Positions 1 through 8,521 of a stretch of DNA of 64,000 nt are shown piece after piece. The first letter of the stretch is position 1, and each line of letters begins with the position of its first letter. The DNA lies in assembly GCF_943193095.1 (NCBI RefSeq), contig NZ_CALPCV010000014.1, positions 1-64,000 on the forward strand, read 5' to 3'. Position numbers and translations under genes: made by a program. The DNA comes from Parasutterella muris (GTDB lineage Bacteria; Pseudomonadota; Gammaproteobacteria; Burkholderiales; Burkholderiaceae_F). The notes below the pieces were generated by a model, which was given only the letters and a program-made list of their open reading frames with translations, was not told the origin of the DNA and did no database searches.

Positions 1-160
1 CCGATAGTTTGCTGAGCAAACTCAGAGCTTTGCTTTTTAGAAGCAAAGCCGGATTTTCGCCTTCGGCGTCTCTACCCCCGGCGTTGTCCACAGCCGGGCT
101 TTGCCTACGGCTTGTGGTCAACGCCGCAAACTGCGAGAAGCTGTGCACATTTCACGCCCG
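1..160. repeat. Structured direct repeat, copy A
   Basis: The first 67 bases are identical to 315-381, and similarity continues to about 160. The unit holds small perfect hairpins: GTTTGCT/AGCAAAC around position 8, then GCTTTGCTT/AAGCAAAGC around 28-49. It also has a TTGTCCACA motif, one base from the DnaA box consensus, followed by an imperfect inverted copy (TGTGGTCAA). Such repeats could be an origin, a transfer site or a recombination site; nothing in the sequence decides between these. No convincing gene lies in 1-524. Confidence 0.75.
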
Positions 161-229
161 AACGCTTGCGTCAGAACTGGCTGTAGTGAGCGGTGTTTGA
201 AATCGTGCTCAGGTTCGAGCGCTTTTTTA

Positions 230-308
230 GGAGGGTAAAAAATCGTCCTATTGAGAAAAAGTTGTTCCGGAACAACTTTTATACCAATTGCAGTATTTTT
301 TACCCTCC
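230..308. repeat. Inverted-repeat element around a 24-bp palindrome
   Basis: Perfect 14-bp inverted repeats (GGAGGGTAAAAAAT at 230-243 and its complement at 295-308) flank a perfect 24-bp palindrome at 257-280 whose left half is AAAAGTTGTTCC. The 79-bp unit sits between the two direct repeats. It could be a MITE-like insertion, a protein-binding site or a bidirectional terminator. No coding frame is supported. Confidence 0.7.
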
Positions 309-314
309 AGAGAA

Positions 315-467
315 CCGATAGTTTGCTGAGCAAACTCAGAGCTTTGCTTTTTAGAAGCAAAGCCGGATTTTCGCCTTCGGCTTTTGGACTTCGGCGTTGT
401 CCACAGCCGGGCTTCGCCTAACGGCTTGTGGTCAACGCTGCACGCTGCGAGAAGCTGTGCACATTGC
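315..467. repeat. Structured direct repeat, copy B
   Basis: Second copy of the repeat at 1-160, with the same hairpins and the TTGTCCACA motif, ending in GCTGTGCACAT. A shorter related stretch (GGTCAACGCT, preceded by AAGGTTCGGCTG) reappears just after the restriction gene at about 3169-3192, so the restriction cassette is bracketed by related sequence. Confidence 0.7.
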
Positions 468-524
468 GCTTAGGTTCGATTAATATTGTCAGCAAAACAT
501 TAAATATTCCCCGTCAAGAAATTT

Positions 525-1088
525 ATGAAAACAAAATCTGTTGAACCTAATATTGCTGATCTAGCTAACGGTTGGTTGAAATCTTATGGACTTGACTACA
601 AGCTGGAACAAGAAAGTCTTAACTCCGAGATAGATAAGGCCTTAGATGAATACTTGTCAAAAAGCGGCGGAAAAGGAGGTAACCGGCCCGACGCAAAACT
701 GCTTTTACAAGACAAGGAATTAAACTACTGGCCTATCCTTATCGAATACAAGGGTTATAAAGACAAACTAGTGAAGCTTGATGCTGCCGGAAACGTAGAC
801 AACACAAAAAGCAAAGGAGAACCTAATTACCAAAATATTAAATCTTACGCTGTCAACGGGGCCGTTCATTATGCGAATGCGCTGCTTCATCACACAAGCT
901 ATACGGATGTTATTGCCATCGGCATGACCGGATTCCGTGATGAACTCGGACAGTTACAGCATCAAATTTCGGTTTATTACGTTTCAAAGAAAAATTTAGG
1001 TGTCGGACAAAAAGTCGGTGAATATACTGACTTATCATTTTTACCCCCCCCGGATTCAATAATTTTATTGAAAAAATTAGACAGTTAA
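525..1088 (+). pseudogene. Type IIG restriction-modification enzyme, N-terminal nuclease part (frame broken at C8)
   Basis: The 187-residue product has a PD-(D/E)XK-like core: a PDAKLLL segment followed about 18 residues later by ILIEYKGYKDK, with the E-x-K triad. This is the nuclease portion of single-chain restriction-methylation enzymes. The frame leaves the conserved sequence at a run of eight C (1044-1051) and stops 37 bases later. With nine C (or six) the reading would continue through Gly-Phe-Asn-Asn-Phe into the methylase frame downstream, giving one protein of about 880 residues. As written it is an off-state or frameshifted allele. A homopolymer sequencing error is the main alternative. 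The 525 start is the first ATG after the repeats; no strong ribosome site is visible. Confidence 0.75.
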
Positions 1089-1150
1089 GTTTAAGCCCCG
1101 AGCAAATCGAGCGACTAAGGGAACTAAAAGAACAAGAAATTCAGGCCAGC

Positions 1151-3166
1151 TTGACCAAGTTAAACAATGATATTTACCAAAATGAAAAAGGGTTGAGTGA
1201 AGATGACCGAGTTTATCTTGTTGCCTCATCTATCATTGCAACTCTGGGAGTTCCAGGCAAGGTCAAACCTCTTGAAAAAGATGATTTGAAGTGTTCTCAG
1301 GAACCTGAAAACACTGACGGGGAGATTATTCTTAGAAAGATTCGATCATTTCTGAAAGAGAAATCTTTACCAAGCAGTAAAAGAGACCTCATCATCAGAA
1401 CCCTTCAGAACACGCTTACTAGCGACAACCTGAACAAAGTGACTGCCGGAGAAACTCAGCTTAAAAGAGTATTTAATAAGATTGTTGACGATCTGGGCCG
1501 TTATTACAAAATCGGTTTGACAACTGACTTTACCGGCAAATTATTCAATGAAATGTACAGCTGGCTTGGTTTCTCACAGGACAAGCTTAATGACGTTGTT
1601 CTTACTCCTTCTTATGTTGCGAAACTTTTGGCAAAATTAGCCAGGGTTGACAGAAATTCCTATGTTTGGGATTTTGCTACCGGCTCTGCCGGACTTCTTG
1701 TAGCAGCGATGAATGAGATGCTGATTGATGCCAAAAACAACATCAAATCACCTAAAGAACTGGCGCTAAAAGAGGCACAAATCAAAGCTGAACAGCTCCT
1801 TGGTTTGGAAGTTCTTCCGAGTGTCTACATGCTTGCCATTTTGAACATGATTCTTATGGGAGACGGCAGCTCCAACATCATCAATAAAGATTCATTAAAT
1901 GATTTTGATGGCAAATACGGTTTTGGAAGAACTCAAGAAGACTTTCCGGCAACTGCTTTTATTCTTAATCCTCCGTACTCTGCTGATGGAAACGGAATGA
2001 TTTTTGTTGAGAAAGCTCTTGGAATGATGACAAAAGGTTACGCTGCAATCATTATTCAGGGTTCGGCAGGGTCCGGGAAAGCGGCTGATTACAATCGCAG
2101 AATTTTAGAAAAACATACACTGCTGGCGAGCATTAAGATGCCCGATGACCTTTTTATAGGCAAATCCAGCGTCCAGACTTACGTCTATGTTTTCCGCGTC
2201 AATGAAGCGCATCATCCTGATGATAAGGTTAAGTTTATTGATTTTTCAAATGACGGGTACACTCGAACAAGCCGTAAAAAGGCAAGTGTAAATCTTAGGG
2301 ATACCAATCATGCTAAAGAAAGATATGAAGAAGTCGTACAGCTTGTTCGCTTTGGAGAAAGCAAGTTAAAGCTTCTGACAAAGAAAGAATACTACGAGGG
2401 AACCATCGACCCTACCAACGGAGCTGACTGGAACCAAACCGCCCCGATCGACACAAAACCTACTCTCGAAGATTTCAAAAAGACCGTCGCGGATTATTTA
2501 GCTTGGGAGGTTTCTACCCTACTCAAGCATCAGGCCAGAGAGGATGATTCTTTGAGAAAACTCACCCCTCTTAACATGAAACTGGAACATGTTAAATGGA
2601 GCGAGTTTAAATTAGGAGATTTGTTTGATATACAAAAAACCACAAGTTTCGATTCAGACGAGCTAACCGATGGAGATGCGTATGATTATGTAACCCGTAC
2701 TTCCAATAACCAAGGGATATTAAGAAAGACAGGGTTTGTTAACCAGTCAAATATAAATAAAGCCGGAGGATGGAGTTTAGGGCTGCTTCAAATGGATTTT
2801 TTTTATCGTGAAAGACCATGGTATGCCGGGCAATTTGTCAGACATATCGTTCCAAAAATTGAACTGACAAGGTCATCCATTCTCTTTTTTACTACTGTAC
2901 TAAATAAACTGAAACCTAAATTGTTATCTGTTTTGGTGCGCCATGTTAATGAAGTCTTTATCAATAGCAAAGTAACACTTCCAATAACAGCCAATGGGAA
3001 AATTGATTTTGACTTTATTGACACTCTCGTGAAGGAATTGGAGACAGAACGAGTGGCGAAGCTGGAGGCATATTTAACTGTCGCAAATTTGAAGGATTTT
3101 GATAAGAAAAGAACAGCCGCAAAACAATCGGAGAATAAAAGAAGCTGCGTTGGCCACAAGTCGTAA
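1151..3166 (+). pseudogene. Type IIG restriction-modification enzyme, methylase and target-recognition part
   Basis: HsdM-type adenine methylase. Motif I is DFATGSAG and motif IV is NPPY (about residue 275 of this frame). The C-terminal third, from about residue 478 (KWSEFKLGDLFDIQ), is a BcgI/HsdS-like target recognition domain. The frame is open from 1052, and those upstream residues read as a natural continuation of the nuclease domain, so the TTG at 1151 is only the first formal start and probably not used. The last ~20 residues are unlike the rest and end at repeat-like sequence, so the C-terminus may be truncated; only one recognition half-domain is visible. The likely role is restriction of foreign DNA with self-methylation, carried as element cargo. 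The C8 tract separates it from its nuclease half. Confidence 0.8.
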
Positions 3167-3209
3167 GCTAAGGTTCGGCTGGGTCAACGCTAAAAATACG
3201 TTTTCTGCC

Positions 3210-3677
3210 TCACCGGGAGCGTTCATTATCTTGTTTTTTCTTTTCCGGAAACTGATCCATGAGAAGTCCTAATTTTTCATGCTCCTTTAAAAACCTCAGC
3301 CACGCAACGCCGTATTCTTTGCCTATGAAATTTTTAATTTTTTCCCATAAATGAGACTTTTTCAGCAACAGCAATTTAGAAAAAACTTCTTCAGTGTATA
3401 TATCGTTGCAAATGAAATCTTTGTTCATGCCCTGGGCATAACCAAAATTGCCTTCTGAGACGAGATCGAGTAATGCTCTAATATGGTTTGCTACCTTGTG
3501 TGTACCCGGATGATCCGGCACGAGGCTATTGTCCTCAATGCCGTAATCTCCGAAAACAGAATCTTCCGACTCTCTAATCGTTAAGTTTTTCCACTGGATT
3601 CCCGGTTGGTGCCAGTCTCCGCAAGTCTCTAAACTGCACCTTAAATTCAATGCGTGAATGCCAGTGATGTATTTCAT
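3210..3677 (-). pseudogene. AbiE-like operon relic: partner protein fused to the toxin tail
   Basis: The first ~130 residues match, nearly word for word, the broken gene at 59295-59706, which sits directly upstream of an AbiEii-type nucleotidyltransferase. The last ~25 residues (KLGLLMDQFPE) instead match the C-terminus of that toxin (KLGLPIDQTPG), and the DNA agrees. The simplest reading is a deletion that removed nearly the whole toxin gene and joined the partner to the toxin's last codons. By position the partner would be the antitoxin-like or regulatory member; I do not recognise its fold. The start codon overlaps the stop of the MobC-like gene by 4 bases. Confidence 0.65.
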
Positions 3678-4240
3678 GATTTTTCTCGCTCGTCGATCTT
3701 GGATCGATAATAATGTTCCTTCAGAATGGTTTCAATAAATTTCATGTGATTGAGAACCTTTCTGTTTACGCCGTTGACTGAGCTCACGGCGGTTTCGATT
3801 ACTTCGGAAGTGATTGAACCCCCTTTGTTCTGTGCGTTCAGCACTCTGGCAACTTGGTTCAGATTTGTTCCGACTTTGTTAATCGCCAAAGTGCTGTCAA
3901 CTATCTGCTTTTTTGTCTTCTCATCAATCTGCGGTTTGCTCAGCAAAAACTCTCTGATGGCTGCTATGACAACGGTTTGAACGTTCTGGCCTCGCTGCAA
4001 AGAGACTCTCTTCAAAGCCTCTGCTTCGCTTTCAGTTGTGCAGATTTTGATCGGACGCGTCTTCTCCTCGATTTCATCCAAAACTGTCAGCTTCGGACTC
4101 CAATCCTCCTTAAGCGGTCCCTCTAAAACGAATTTGACATAGGCACTCAGTGACATTCCCTTTGAAAAGGCTAACTCCTTCAGTCGGAGTTTTTCCTTTT
4201 TGGACACCCAACAGGAAACAGATTCTTTTCGTTCTCTCAT
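3674..4240 (-). CDS. mobC: MobC-like relaxosome accessory protein
   Basis: 188 residues. The N-terminus (ESVSCWVSKKEKLRLKELAFSKGMSLSAYVKFVL) is a ribbon-helix-helix-like DNA-binding segment. Residues ~110-170 (INKVGTNLNQVARVLN) match the MobC/relaxosome family, including the NLNQ motif. MobC-type proteins bind oriT and help the relaxase nick. Here the relaxase is 46 kb away at 49992-51101. The gene follows parB after a terminator and overlaps the next minus gene by ATGA. No oriT could be pinned down nearby. Confidence 0.75.
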   Translation of the reverse strand: MRERKESVSCWVSKKEKLRLKELAFSKGMSLSAYVKFVLEGPLKEDWSPKLTVLDEIEEKTRPIKICTTESEAEALKRVSLQRGQNVQTVVIAAIREFLLSKPQIDEKTKKQIVDSTLAINKVGTNLNQVARVLNAQNKGGSITSEVIETAVSSVNGVNRKVLNHMKFIETILKEHYYRSKIDEREKS

Positions 4241-4256
4241 GCGTACTCTTCGGTTT

Positions 4257-4280
4257 TAAAAGGGCGGCTAATTGCCGCCC
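4257..4280 (-). terminator. Intrinsic terminator after parB
   Basis: Perfect 7-bp stem GGGCGGC/GCCGCCC (4262-4268 and 4274-4280) with a 5-base loop, followed on the minus strand by TTTT. It lies 7 bases past the parB stop and would partly separate mobC from the par/rep operon. Confidence 0.75.
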
Positions 4281-4286
4281 AAATCA

Positions 4287-5453
4287 TTAAGCTTCAATGA
4301 TTCTGTTGATTTGAACATCTTCCGCAGGAATTTCTTCTTCAACACCGTCGTCCCATTTCACGAAGACTCCAAAAGAAGATTTCCTCTTATATAAAAGTTC
4401 ACATTCGCGCCCCTCAACCAAGCAAAGGATAAGGGGTTTTTTGAAAAGCAAGTTCGGTTCATTTGCTTCCAAAAAATCATCTGTGGCCTTTTCCACATCG
4501 TTTGAAAATTCTTCTGACCCGAAATTCTCAAGCGGTTCAGTCTCTGTGCTCTTTTCTTCATCGTTAAAAGCCTCCTCGTCAGAACCAACTTCAGAACTAT
4601 CATCAGCGTTGTTATCATCCTGAGAATCCGCTTCAACCTTGCTCTCTGTCTCATAGTCATCTTCAAAATCAATGTCGGTATCGGACCCGGTTTCTGTTTT
4701 CGTGATCTCTTCGGTCTCCAGAGAAGACTCTTCTATGGCTCCTTGCTCTTCTTGCCTTTGCTCCTGTATTTCTTCGACAGGAGACTCTTCCTCAGCCGGC
4801 TTGCGGCTTGGATCAAAGTTATTGGCGTCCGATTTAGTGATAGTTTCCTTTGATTCAATGAACTGCTGAGTTTCCTCGGGATATGTCAGAAAATTCTTAA
4901 ATAGGAGATACGCCGTCTGGATACTGTTAATTTTTTTAGAACGTACAGCTTCCCTGATACAGGGAGGCATTTCTACCCAAGCAGCCAACTTTGATATCTG
5001 TTCTTTTCTTATCCCTAAGTTTTTAGCGATATATGTTTGGGACTCGCCTAATTCGATTCTTCCGCACACAAATTCAGCTAATTCATTGACGTTCAGGTCC
5101 GCACGTTTAAGGTTTTCTACCTGCAAATAGCCAAGCTCTTTTTCGTCGGTATTGTTCTTAACGATTGCTTTGATCGTGTTTGAGCCGTTGAGCAAAACTG
5201 CTCTGAACCTCCGTTCCCCCGCTATGACGACGTATTGGTCAACGCTGATTTTTCTGAGCACGATCGGCTGAATCAAACCATGCTCTTTGATGCTTTCCGC
5301 AAGCTCTGACAGCTGCTCAGGATCAAACTCCTTTCTCGGCTGATTTGGGTCAGGAATGATTTTTTTGAGTTCAATTTCCTGAATCGTCAGTTCTGAGTTC
5401 ACTACTCGGTGTGTGAAATTTGAACTGTTTCTTTTTAACGCTTCTAAATTCAT
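4287..5453 (-). CDS. parB: ParB/KorB-like partition protein
   Basis: 388 residues. The N-terminal ParB domain (about 25-115) includes IIPDPNQPRKEF, SIKEHGLIQPIVLR and AGERRFRA. A helix-turn-helix follows (about 125-170, GESQTYIAKNLGIRKEQISKL). Residues ~220-335 form a long acidic linker rich in Glu, Asp and Ser. The last ~55 residues (LFKKPLILCLVEGRECELLYKRKSSFGVFVKW...) look like the small SH3-like C-terminal domain of KorB-type ParB proteins; this match is by eye. It would bind centromere-like sites and work with ParA, whose stop overlaps its start by ATGA. The linker is unusually long and acidic. Confidence 0.85.
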   Translation of the reverse strand: MNLEALKRNSSNFTHRVVNSELTIQEIELKKIIPDPNQPRKEFDPEQLSELAESIKEHGLIQPIVLRKISVDQYVVIAGERRFRAVLLNGSNTIKAIVKNNTDEKELGYLQVENLKRADLNVNELAEFVCGRIELGESQTYIAKNLGIRKEQISKLAAWVEMPPCIREAVRSKKINSIQTAYLLFKNFLTYPEETQQFIESKETITKSDANNFDPSRKPAEEESPVEEIQEQRQEEQGAIEESSLETEEITKTETGSDTDIDFEDDYETESKVEADSQDDNNADDSSEVGSDEEAFNDEEKSTETEPLENFGSEEFSNDVEKATDDFLEANEPNLLFKKPLILCLVEGRECELLYKRKSSFGVFVKWDDGVEEEIPAEDVQINRIIEA

Positions 5454-6316
5454 TCATTTTCTCCGTTTATCTCAAACAATTTTTTAGTTTCCGGGTTCTG
5501 TCCAATTCGTATCGGCTTATGAATCGGAAGGCCTAGTTTGTGAACAAGTGAAATCCAAACTCTTGCCAGTTCCGCCGCTTCTTTTCTCGGTTTTCCGCCT
5601 TCGGAGAAAAAAACAGGTCGGTGAAACTGCTGTGCGGCTGTGAACTCGCTTCGATCAGAAATGAAACAGAAATCCTTCTCTTCTTTCGTTCTTGGGTCGA
5701 ATTTCTTTAGGAGCAGATTCCCCGTGCTCTTCATAATTTGATCAAAATTTTCTTTCTGAATGCCCTGCATTTTGACCATGGAAAGCAGCAAACCGACAAG
5801 CTCCAGTTCAGTGTTGATCTCCTGAGAAATGATGGAGGCTCTTGTCATGGTTTTGTCAACACCACTGATACTTTCAGCTTTTGCCTGGAAGGGAATTAAA
5901 TAATTAGTTGACACTGAAAGTGCCGCCAGCTGACGCACATCAGCGCTCGGCGGGCAGTCGATAATGCACAGATCAAAGTTGTCTGCAACGGTTTCAAGCG
6001 CGTTGTTAAGGTTCATCGCAACTCGTGCTTCTTCATTGAGACTTTCCAACTCCAGCAGAGTGTCATCGCCCGGTACCACTAGGAATTCAGAATCAGTTGA
6101 AATTGATTCACCGTCACGCAAAATTTGACCGCTAGAGGCGGGGTTTAGTGAGCATAGACCCGATTGAGACAGGATTTCTCCGGTGTTGTTCTGTTGATCC
6201 AGATCAACCACGAGAACTCGATTTCCAAGCTTGTATCGACAAAAGTAGCCAAACTGCGTTGTGACAAAGGTTTTGCCAACCCCGCCTTTTTCATTGATGA
6301 CAGATAAGATTTTCAT
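5450..6316 (-). CDS. parA: ParA-family partition ATPase
   Basis: 288 residues. The N-terminal Walker A is deviant (NEKGGVGKTFVTTQFG; K10 and K15), then DLDQQ and IIDCPPS as Walker B region. Typical length for small ParA/MinD-family ATPases without an N-terminal helix-turn-helix. It partitions the element together with ParB, which overlaps its stop. AAGGAG stands 5 bases before the ATG. A stabilising function for an extrachromosomal form is inferred. Confidence 0.9.
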   Translation of the reverse strand: MKILSVINEKGGVGKTFVTTQFGYFCRYKLGNRVLVVDLDQQNNTGEILSQSGLCSLNPASSGQILRDGESISTDSEFLVVPGDDTLLELESLNEEARVAMNLNNALETVADNFDLCIIDCPPSADVRQLAALSVSTNYLIPFQAKAESISGVDKTMTRASIISQEINTELELVGLLLSMVKMQGIQKENFDQIMKSTGNLLLKKFDPRTKEEKDFCFISDRSEFTAAQQFHRPVFFSEGGKPRKEAAELARVWISLVHKLGLPIHKPIRIGQNPETKKLFEINGENE

Positions 6317-6340
6317 TTTTGCTCCTTGAACATTGAACTG

Positions 6341-6967
6341 CTATTTGATTTTTTTGAAAGCGACAATTTCATCCGCGTAAAAGGTCCAACCCATAGTTCT
6401 GTGCCAGGTGACGGCTCTTTGTCTGCCGTCGGAAAGCTGAACCTCAAACGTTTCTTCAGTTTCCGGTTGAAACTTTGGAAAAGCGTTCCACTCGTCAGAA
6501 CTTGCTTCTGTTTGGTTTTCAAGCCATTGCGCACTTGCAGGCTGGGAAAACTCTCGAAACGCTTCAATCATGAACTCGGGAATTTGAATCCAATTTTTTT
6601 GACTCGTCAGTTTGCCGGTGATGAAGCGACCGTTTTTCAACTTAAGCAACCAGTAATCGCATTCCAGAGGTTTTCCGTCTATGAAAGGTTCAGTGTTTAG
6701 ACGCGGAGGAATCACGTCCGGCCAATCGTTCCAAGCACCCGATTCATACGTTTTGGTCTCAATCAGATGCTCTCTGCCTGCAATAATTGCCAATTGTTTG
6801 TTAGTTACACTCTGTTCGGCAGAGACAGCAAAAACAATGTCGTTCGCGTTGCGGCTCTCATAAGCGGCTCTCAGAATGGAGTCTAGGTCTGCGTGATTCT
6901 TTAGGGCGCTTCGGATGATCTCTAAAAGTCGCGGATGAAATTTTGATTCGAGATCAACTTCAATCAT
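6341..6967 (-). CDS. Hypothetical protein, DUF551-like segments
   Basis: 208 residues, no signal peptide or membrane segment. Two parts are similar in style: around residues 85-115 (DYWLLKLKNGRFITGKL) and 170-205 (VQLSDGRQRAVTWH...GWTFYADEIVAFKKIK). The last part resembles DUF551-type small domains seen in phages and conjugative elements; this is a by-eye resemblance only. The gene sits between parA and another small gene with ATGA overlap, in the same operon, with AGGAG before the start. Function unknown. Confidence 0.7.
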   Translation of the reverse strand: MIEVDLESKFHPRLLEIIRSALKNHADLDSILRAAYESRNANDIVFAVSAEQSVTNKQLAIIAGREHLIETKTYESGAWNDWPDVIPPRLNTEPFIDGKPLECDYWLLKLKNGRFITGKLTSQKNWIQIPEFMIEAFREFSQPASAQWLENQTEASSDEWNAFPKFQPETEETFEVQLSDGRQRAVTWHRTMGWTFYADEIVAFKKIK

Positions 6968-7251
6968 TCGTTTTCTCCTGTAGAGGTTGTTTCAAGAGGC
7001 TCCCACGCAACCACATTGCGCGAGGCGTATTCAGAAAATCCTTTATGAGTTATGCAGTCAATCGTGAAGCAGACATCATCAAAAAACGTCAAACTCCAGT
7101 AACCTTTGGTTGTTTTGATCCCGGTGTCACTGTCCGATTTAACGGCGATTGAAACAAGCTCATAAGGCTGCGGCAAAGTACTGAGATCGTTTTCAGATAC
7201 CCTTGCCCAATCGATTTTTACCCAATGGTTAGCGAGATTTAAACGAGACAT
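6964..7251 (-). CDS. Small hypothetical protein, DUF551-like end
   Basis: 95 residues ending in VVAWEPLETTSTGENE. The VVAW-PL motif is reminiscent of DUF551. AGGAGG lies 6 bases before the ATG, and the stop overlaps the next start (ATGA), so it is translationally coupled to the 208-residue protein. Function unknown; acidic and soluble. Confidence 0.7.
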   Translation of the reverse strand: MSRLNLANHWVKIDWARVSENDLSTLPQPYELVSIAVKSDSDTGIKTTKGYWSLTFFDDVCFTIDCITHKGFSEYASRNVVAWEPLETTSTGENE

Positions 7252-7446
7252 ATCGCCTCCTGAAATCGGATAGAATCGCAGAGCAGAATTCGCCGAGGAT
7301 GTCTTTTTAAGAATGAAAGGCGGTACGGGTGTTCATTTTGGCCCCGTAAAACGGTAGCAGCCCAACTGCTGGTAACAGTCAAGCCGAAAGTAGAATTCTC
7401 CGCAATCTCTTTATTGGAATTGCTTCTTTTTGAAGCATAGGCCCCG

Positions 7447-7527
7447 CCAGAAATGAAAACTTCTAAATTTCTGGAGGGAAGAAAAACACGGGACTCAACC
7501 CGCACTTGCCGGTGCGGGAAGAGTCCC
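7447..7527 (+). promoter_or_regulatory. Structured leader: two perfect hairpins before a small gene
   Basis: Hairpin 1 is CCAGAAAT (7447-7454) with ATTTCTGG (7467-7474). Hairpin 2 is GGGACTC-aa-CCCGCAC (7490-7505) with GTGCGGG-aa-GAGTCCC (7512-7527): 14 paired bases around two A/A mismatches. Both precede the AAGGAG of the GTG-start gene at 7549. Read on the minus strand, hairpin 2 is followed by a T-rich run, so it may also end transcription from the dnaC-like gene. The stretch 7252-7446 holds no gene I can support. Confidence 0.6.
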
Positions 7528-7548
7528 TGATTAATAAGGAGATTAGTC

Positions 7549-7695
7549 GTGCAAGCTAAGAAAATACGACTACTTCTGCTCCTTATCGTGTTGAGGGAAT
7601 TATCCGTCAATGCTGACTTTGTTGTCAACTTTGAAGGCTCAATTTCCTTTGCGATCCTTGGAGCAGCGGCGCTTTTGCTTTTGATTAAGCAATAG
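7549..7695 (+). CDS. 48-residue hydrophobic protein (GTG start)
   Basis: Short gene with a well-placed ribosome site (AAGGAG at 7536-7541, 7 bases before GTG) and an intrinsic terminator right after the stop. The product starts with basic residues, then a Leu-rich helix (about 8-15), a short polar stretch (NADFVVNFEGS), and a second hydrophobic helix (ISFAILGAAALLLLI) ending in KQ. It is the only plus-strand gene within the minus-strand rep/par block. A small hydrophobic protein behind a strongly folded leader resembles type I toxins, but no antisense RNA promoter was demonstrated. A small membrane regulator is equally possible. Confidence 0.6.
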   Translation: MQAKKIRLLLLLIVLRELSVNADFVVNFEGSISFAILGAAALLLLIKQ

Positions 7696-7704
7696 CGTTG
7701 TGCA

Positions 7705-7740
7705 ATGCCGGGACGGTTGTTTTGTTCCGGTATTTTTTTT
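7705..7740 (+). terminator. Intrinsic terminator of the 48-residue gene
   Basis: Stem ATGCCGG (7705-7711) with CCGGTAT (7727-7733, one G-U pair), followed by eight T. It starts 9 bases after the TAG of the small plus-strand gene. Confidence 0.75.
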
Positions 7741-7753
7741 AGATTTTTGGGGT

Positions 7754-8521
7754 TCACAGGGACTTCCTCCGCCAACTCGGCCAATTGAACACAACGATCT
7801 GAGACGATTCACAGACACGATCAAAGGATCGTTCTTCCAGATACTCCTCAATCGAATCAGTGCCCGTCAGGTTCAGGTTTGAGACAAAAATCGTCGGACG
7901 CATTGACTCGTATCGGTTGTTGATCACTTCAAAAAGCAAATCCCGATCCCTGGCAGAAGCACTTCGGTAGGCGCCGATTTCATCAATAACAAGAAGATCG
8001 ACTGCTGTAAATCGTCGAATCATTTCTTCCTGGGTCGTTCCTGTTCCCGCCCAAGTTGATTTGATTTTGCACAACAGTTTGTCCACAGAGGTGAAAAATC
8101 CGGAATGCCCGGCTCGAATGACTTGAGAAAGAGTGGCACACGCCAAATGAGTTTTTCCTGTCCCGCATGTGCCGATCAACAGAAGTCCACGCCCATCTGC
8201 CAGAGAATTGGTGAAATTATCTGCAAAGTTTTGACAGGATTCGAGCGCGAGTTTCTGATTGTCCGAAGAGACTACGTAATTCTCAAAACTCCTCTCAGCA
8301 AAACGAAGTGGAATTTGACTCTCGCCGAAAATTTTCCGAATACGGCTTTCTTCTCGGCAAACAGGACATCCAGCCGATAAAAAGGTGCCCCCGCCGATCA
8401 GTCCGTCGTTGCGAAGCATGGATGCAAACCATCCATGCCTTTTACAGCATTTCGCTATGTAGCGGCTTTCATCAATTTTTTCTCTTGGGGTGAAGTTCTT
8501 CATGACAACCTCGATTCTCAT
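7754..8521 (-). CDS. DnaC/IstB-like helicase-loader ATPase
   Basis: 255 residues. Walker A GTCGTGKTHLA at about residues 98-108 and Walker B LLVIDEIG, an AAA+ arrangement typical of DnaC-like loaders. The N-terminus has KCCKRHGW and CPVCREESR, a possible zinc-binding group as in several DnaC-like proteins. It follows the DUF1376-type replication gene with ATGA overlap, the usual pairing of initiator and loader in phage and element replication modules. A second start at 8503 has GAGG upstream and may be the real one. Expected role: loading the host DnaB helicase at the element origin. Confidence 0.85.
   Translation of the reverse strand: MRIEVVMKNFTPREKIDESRYIAKCCKRHGWFASMLRNDGLIGGGTFLSAGCPVCREESRIRKIFGESQIPLRFAERSFENYVVSSDNQKLALESCQNFADNFTNSLADGRGLLLIGTCGTGKTHLACATLSQVIRAGHSGFFTSVDKLLCKIKSTWAGTGTTQEEMIRRFTAVDLLVIDEIGAYRSASARDRDLLFEVINNRYESMRPTIFVSNLNLTGTDSIEEYLEERSFDRVCESSQIVVFNWPSWRRKSL

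Noticed and set aside
2803..3159. 118-codon minus-strand opening inside the methylase gene
   Set aside because: Shadow of the conserved target-recognition domain; it has no features of its own.
4441..4869. Ser-rich plus-strand openings across parB
   Set aside because: They mirror the acidic linker codons of ParB; no start signals.
7490..7527. Hairpin considered as a riboswitch aptamer
   Set aside because: A single long stem without a conserved core; better described as a leader hairpin or minus-strand terminator.
7239..7784. 181-codon minus-strand opening over the dnaC-like 3' end and small-gene region
   Set aside because: Unlikely composition, no ribosome site, and it contradicts the well-supported small plus-strand gene and terminator.
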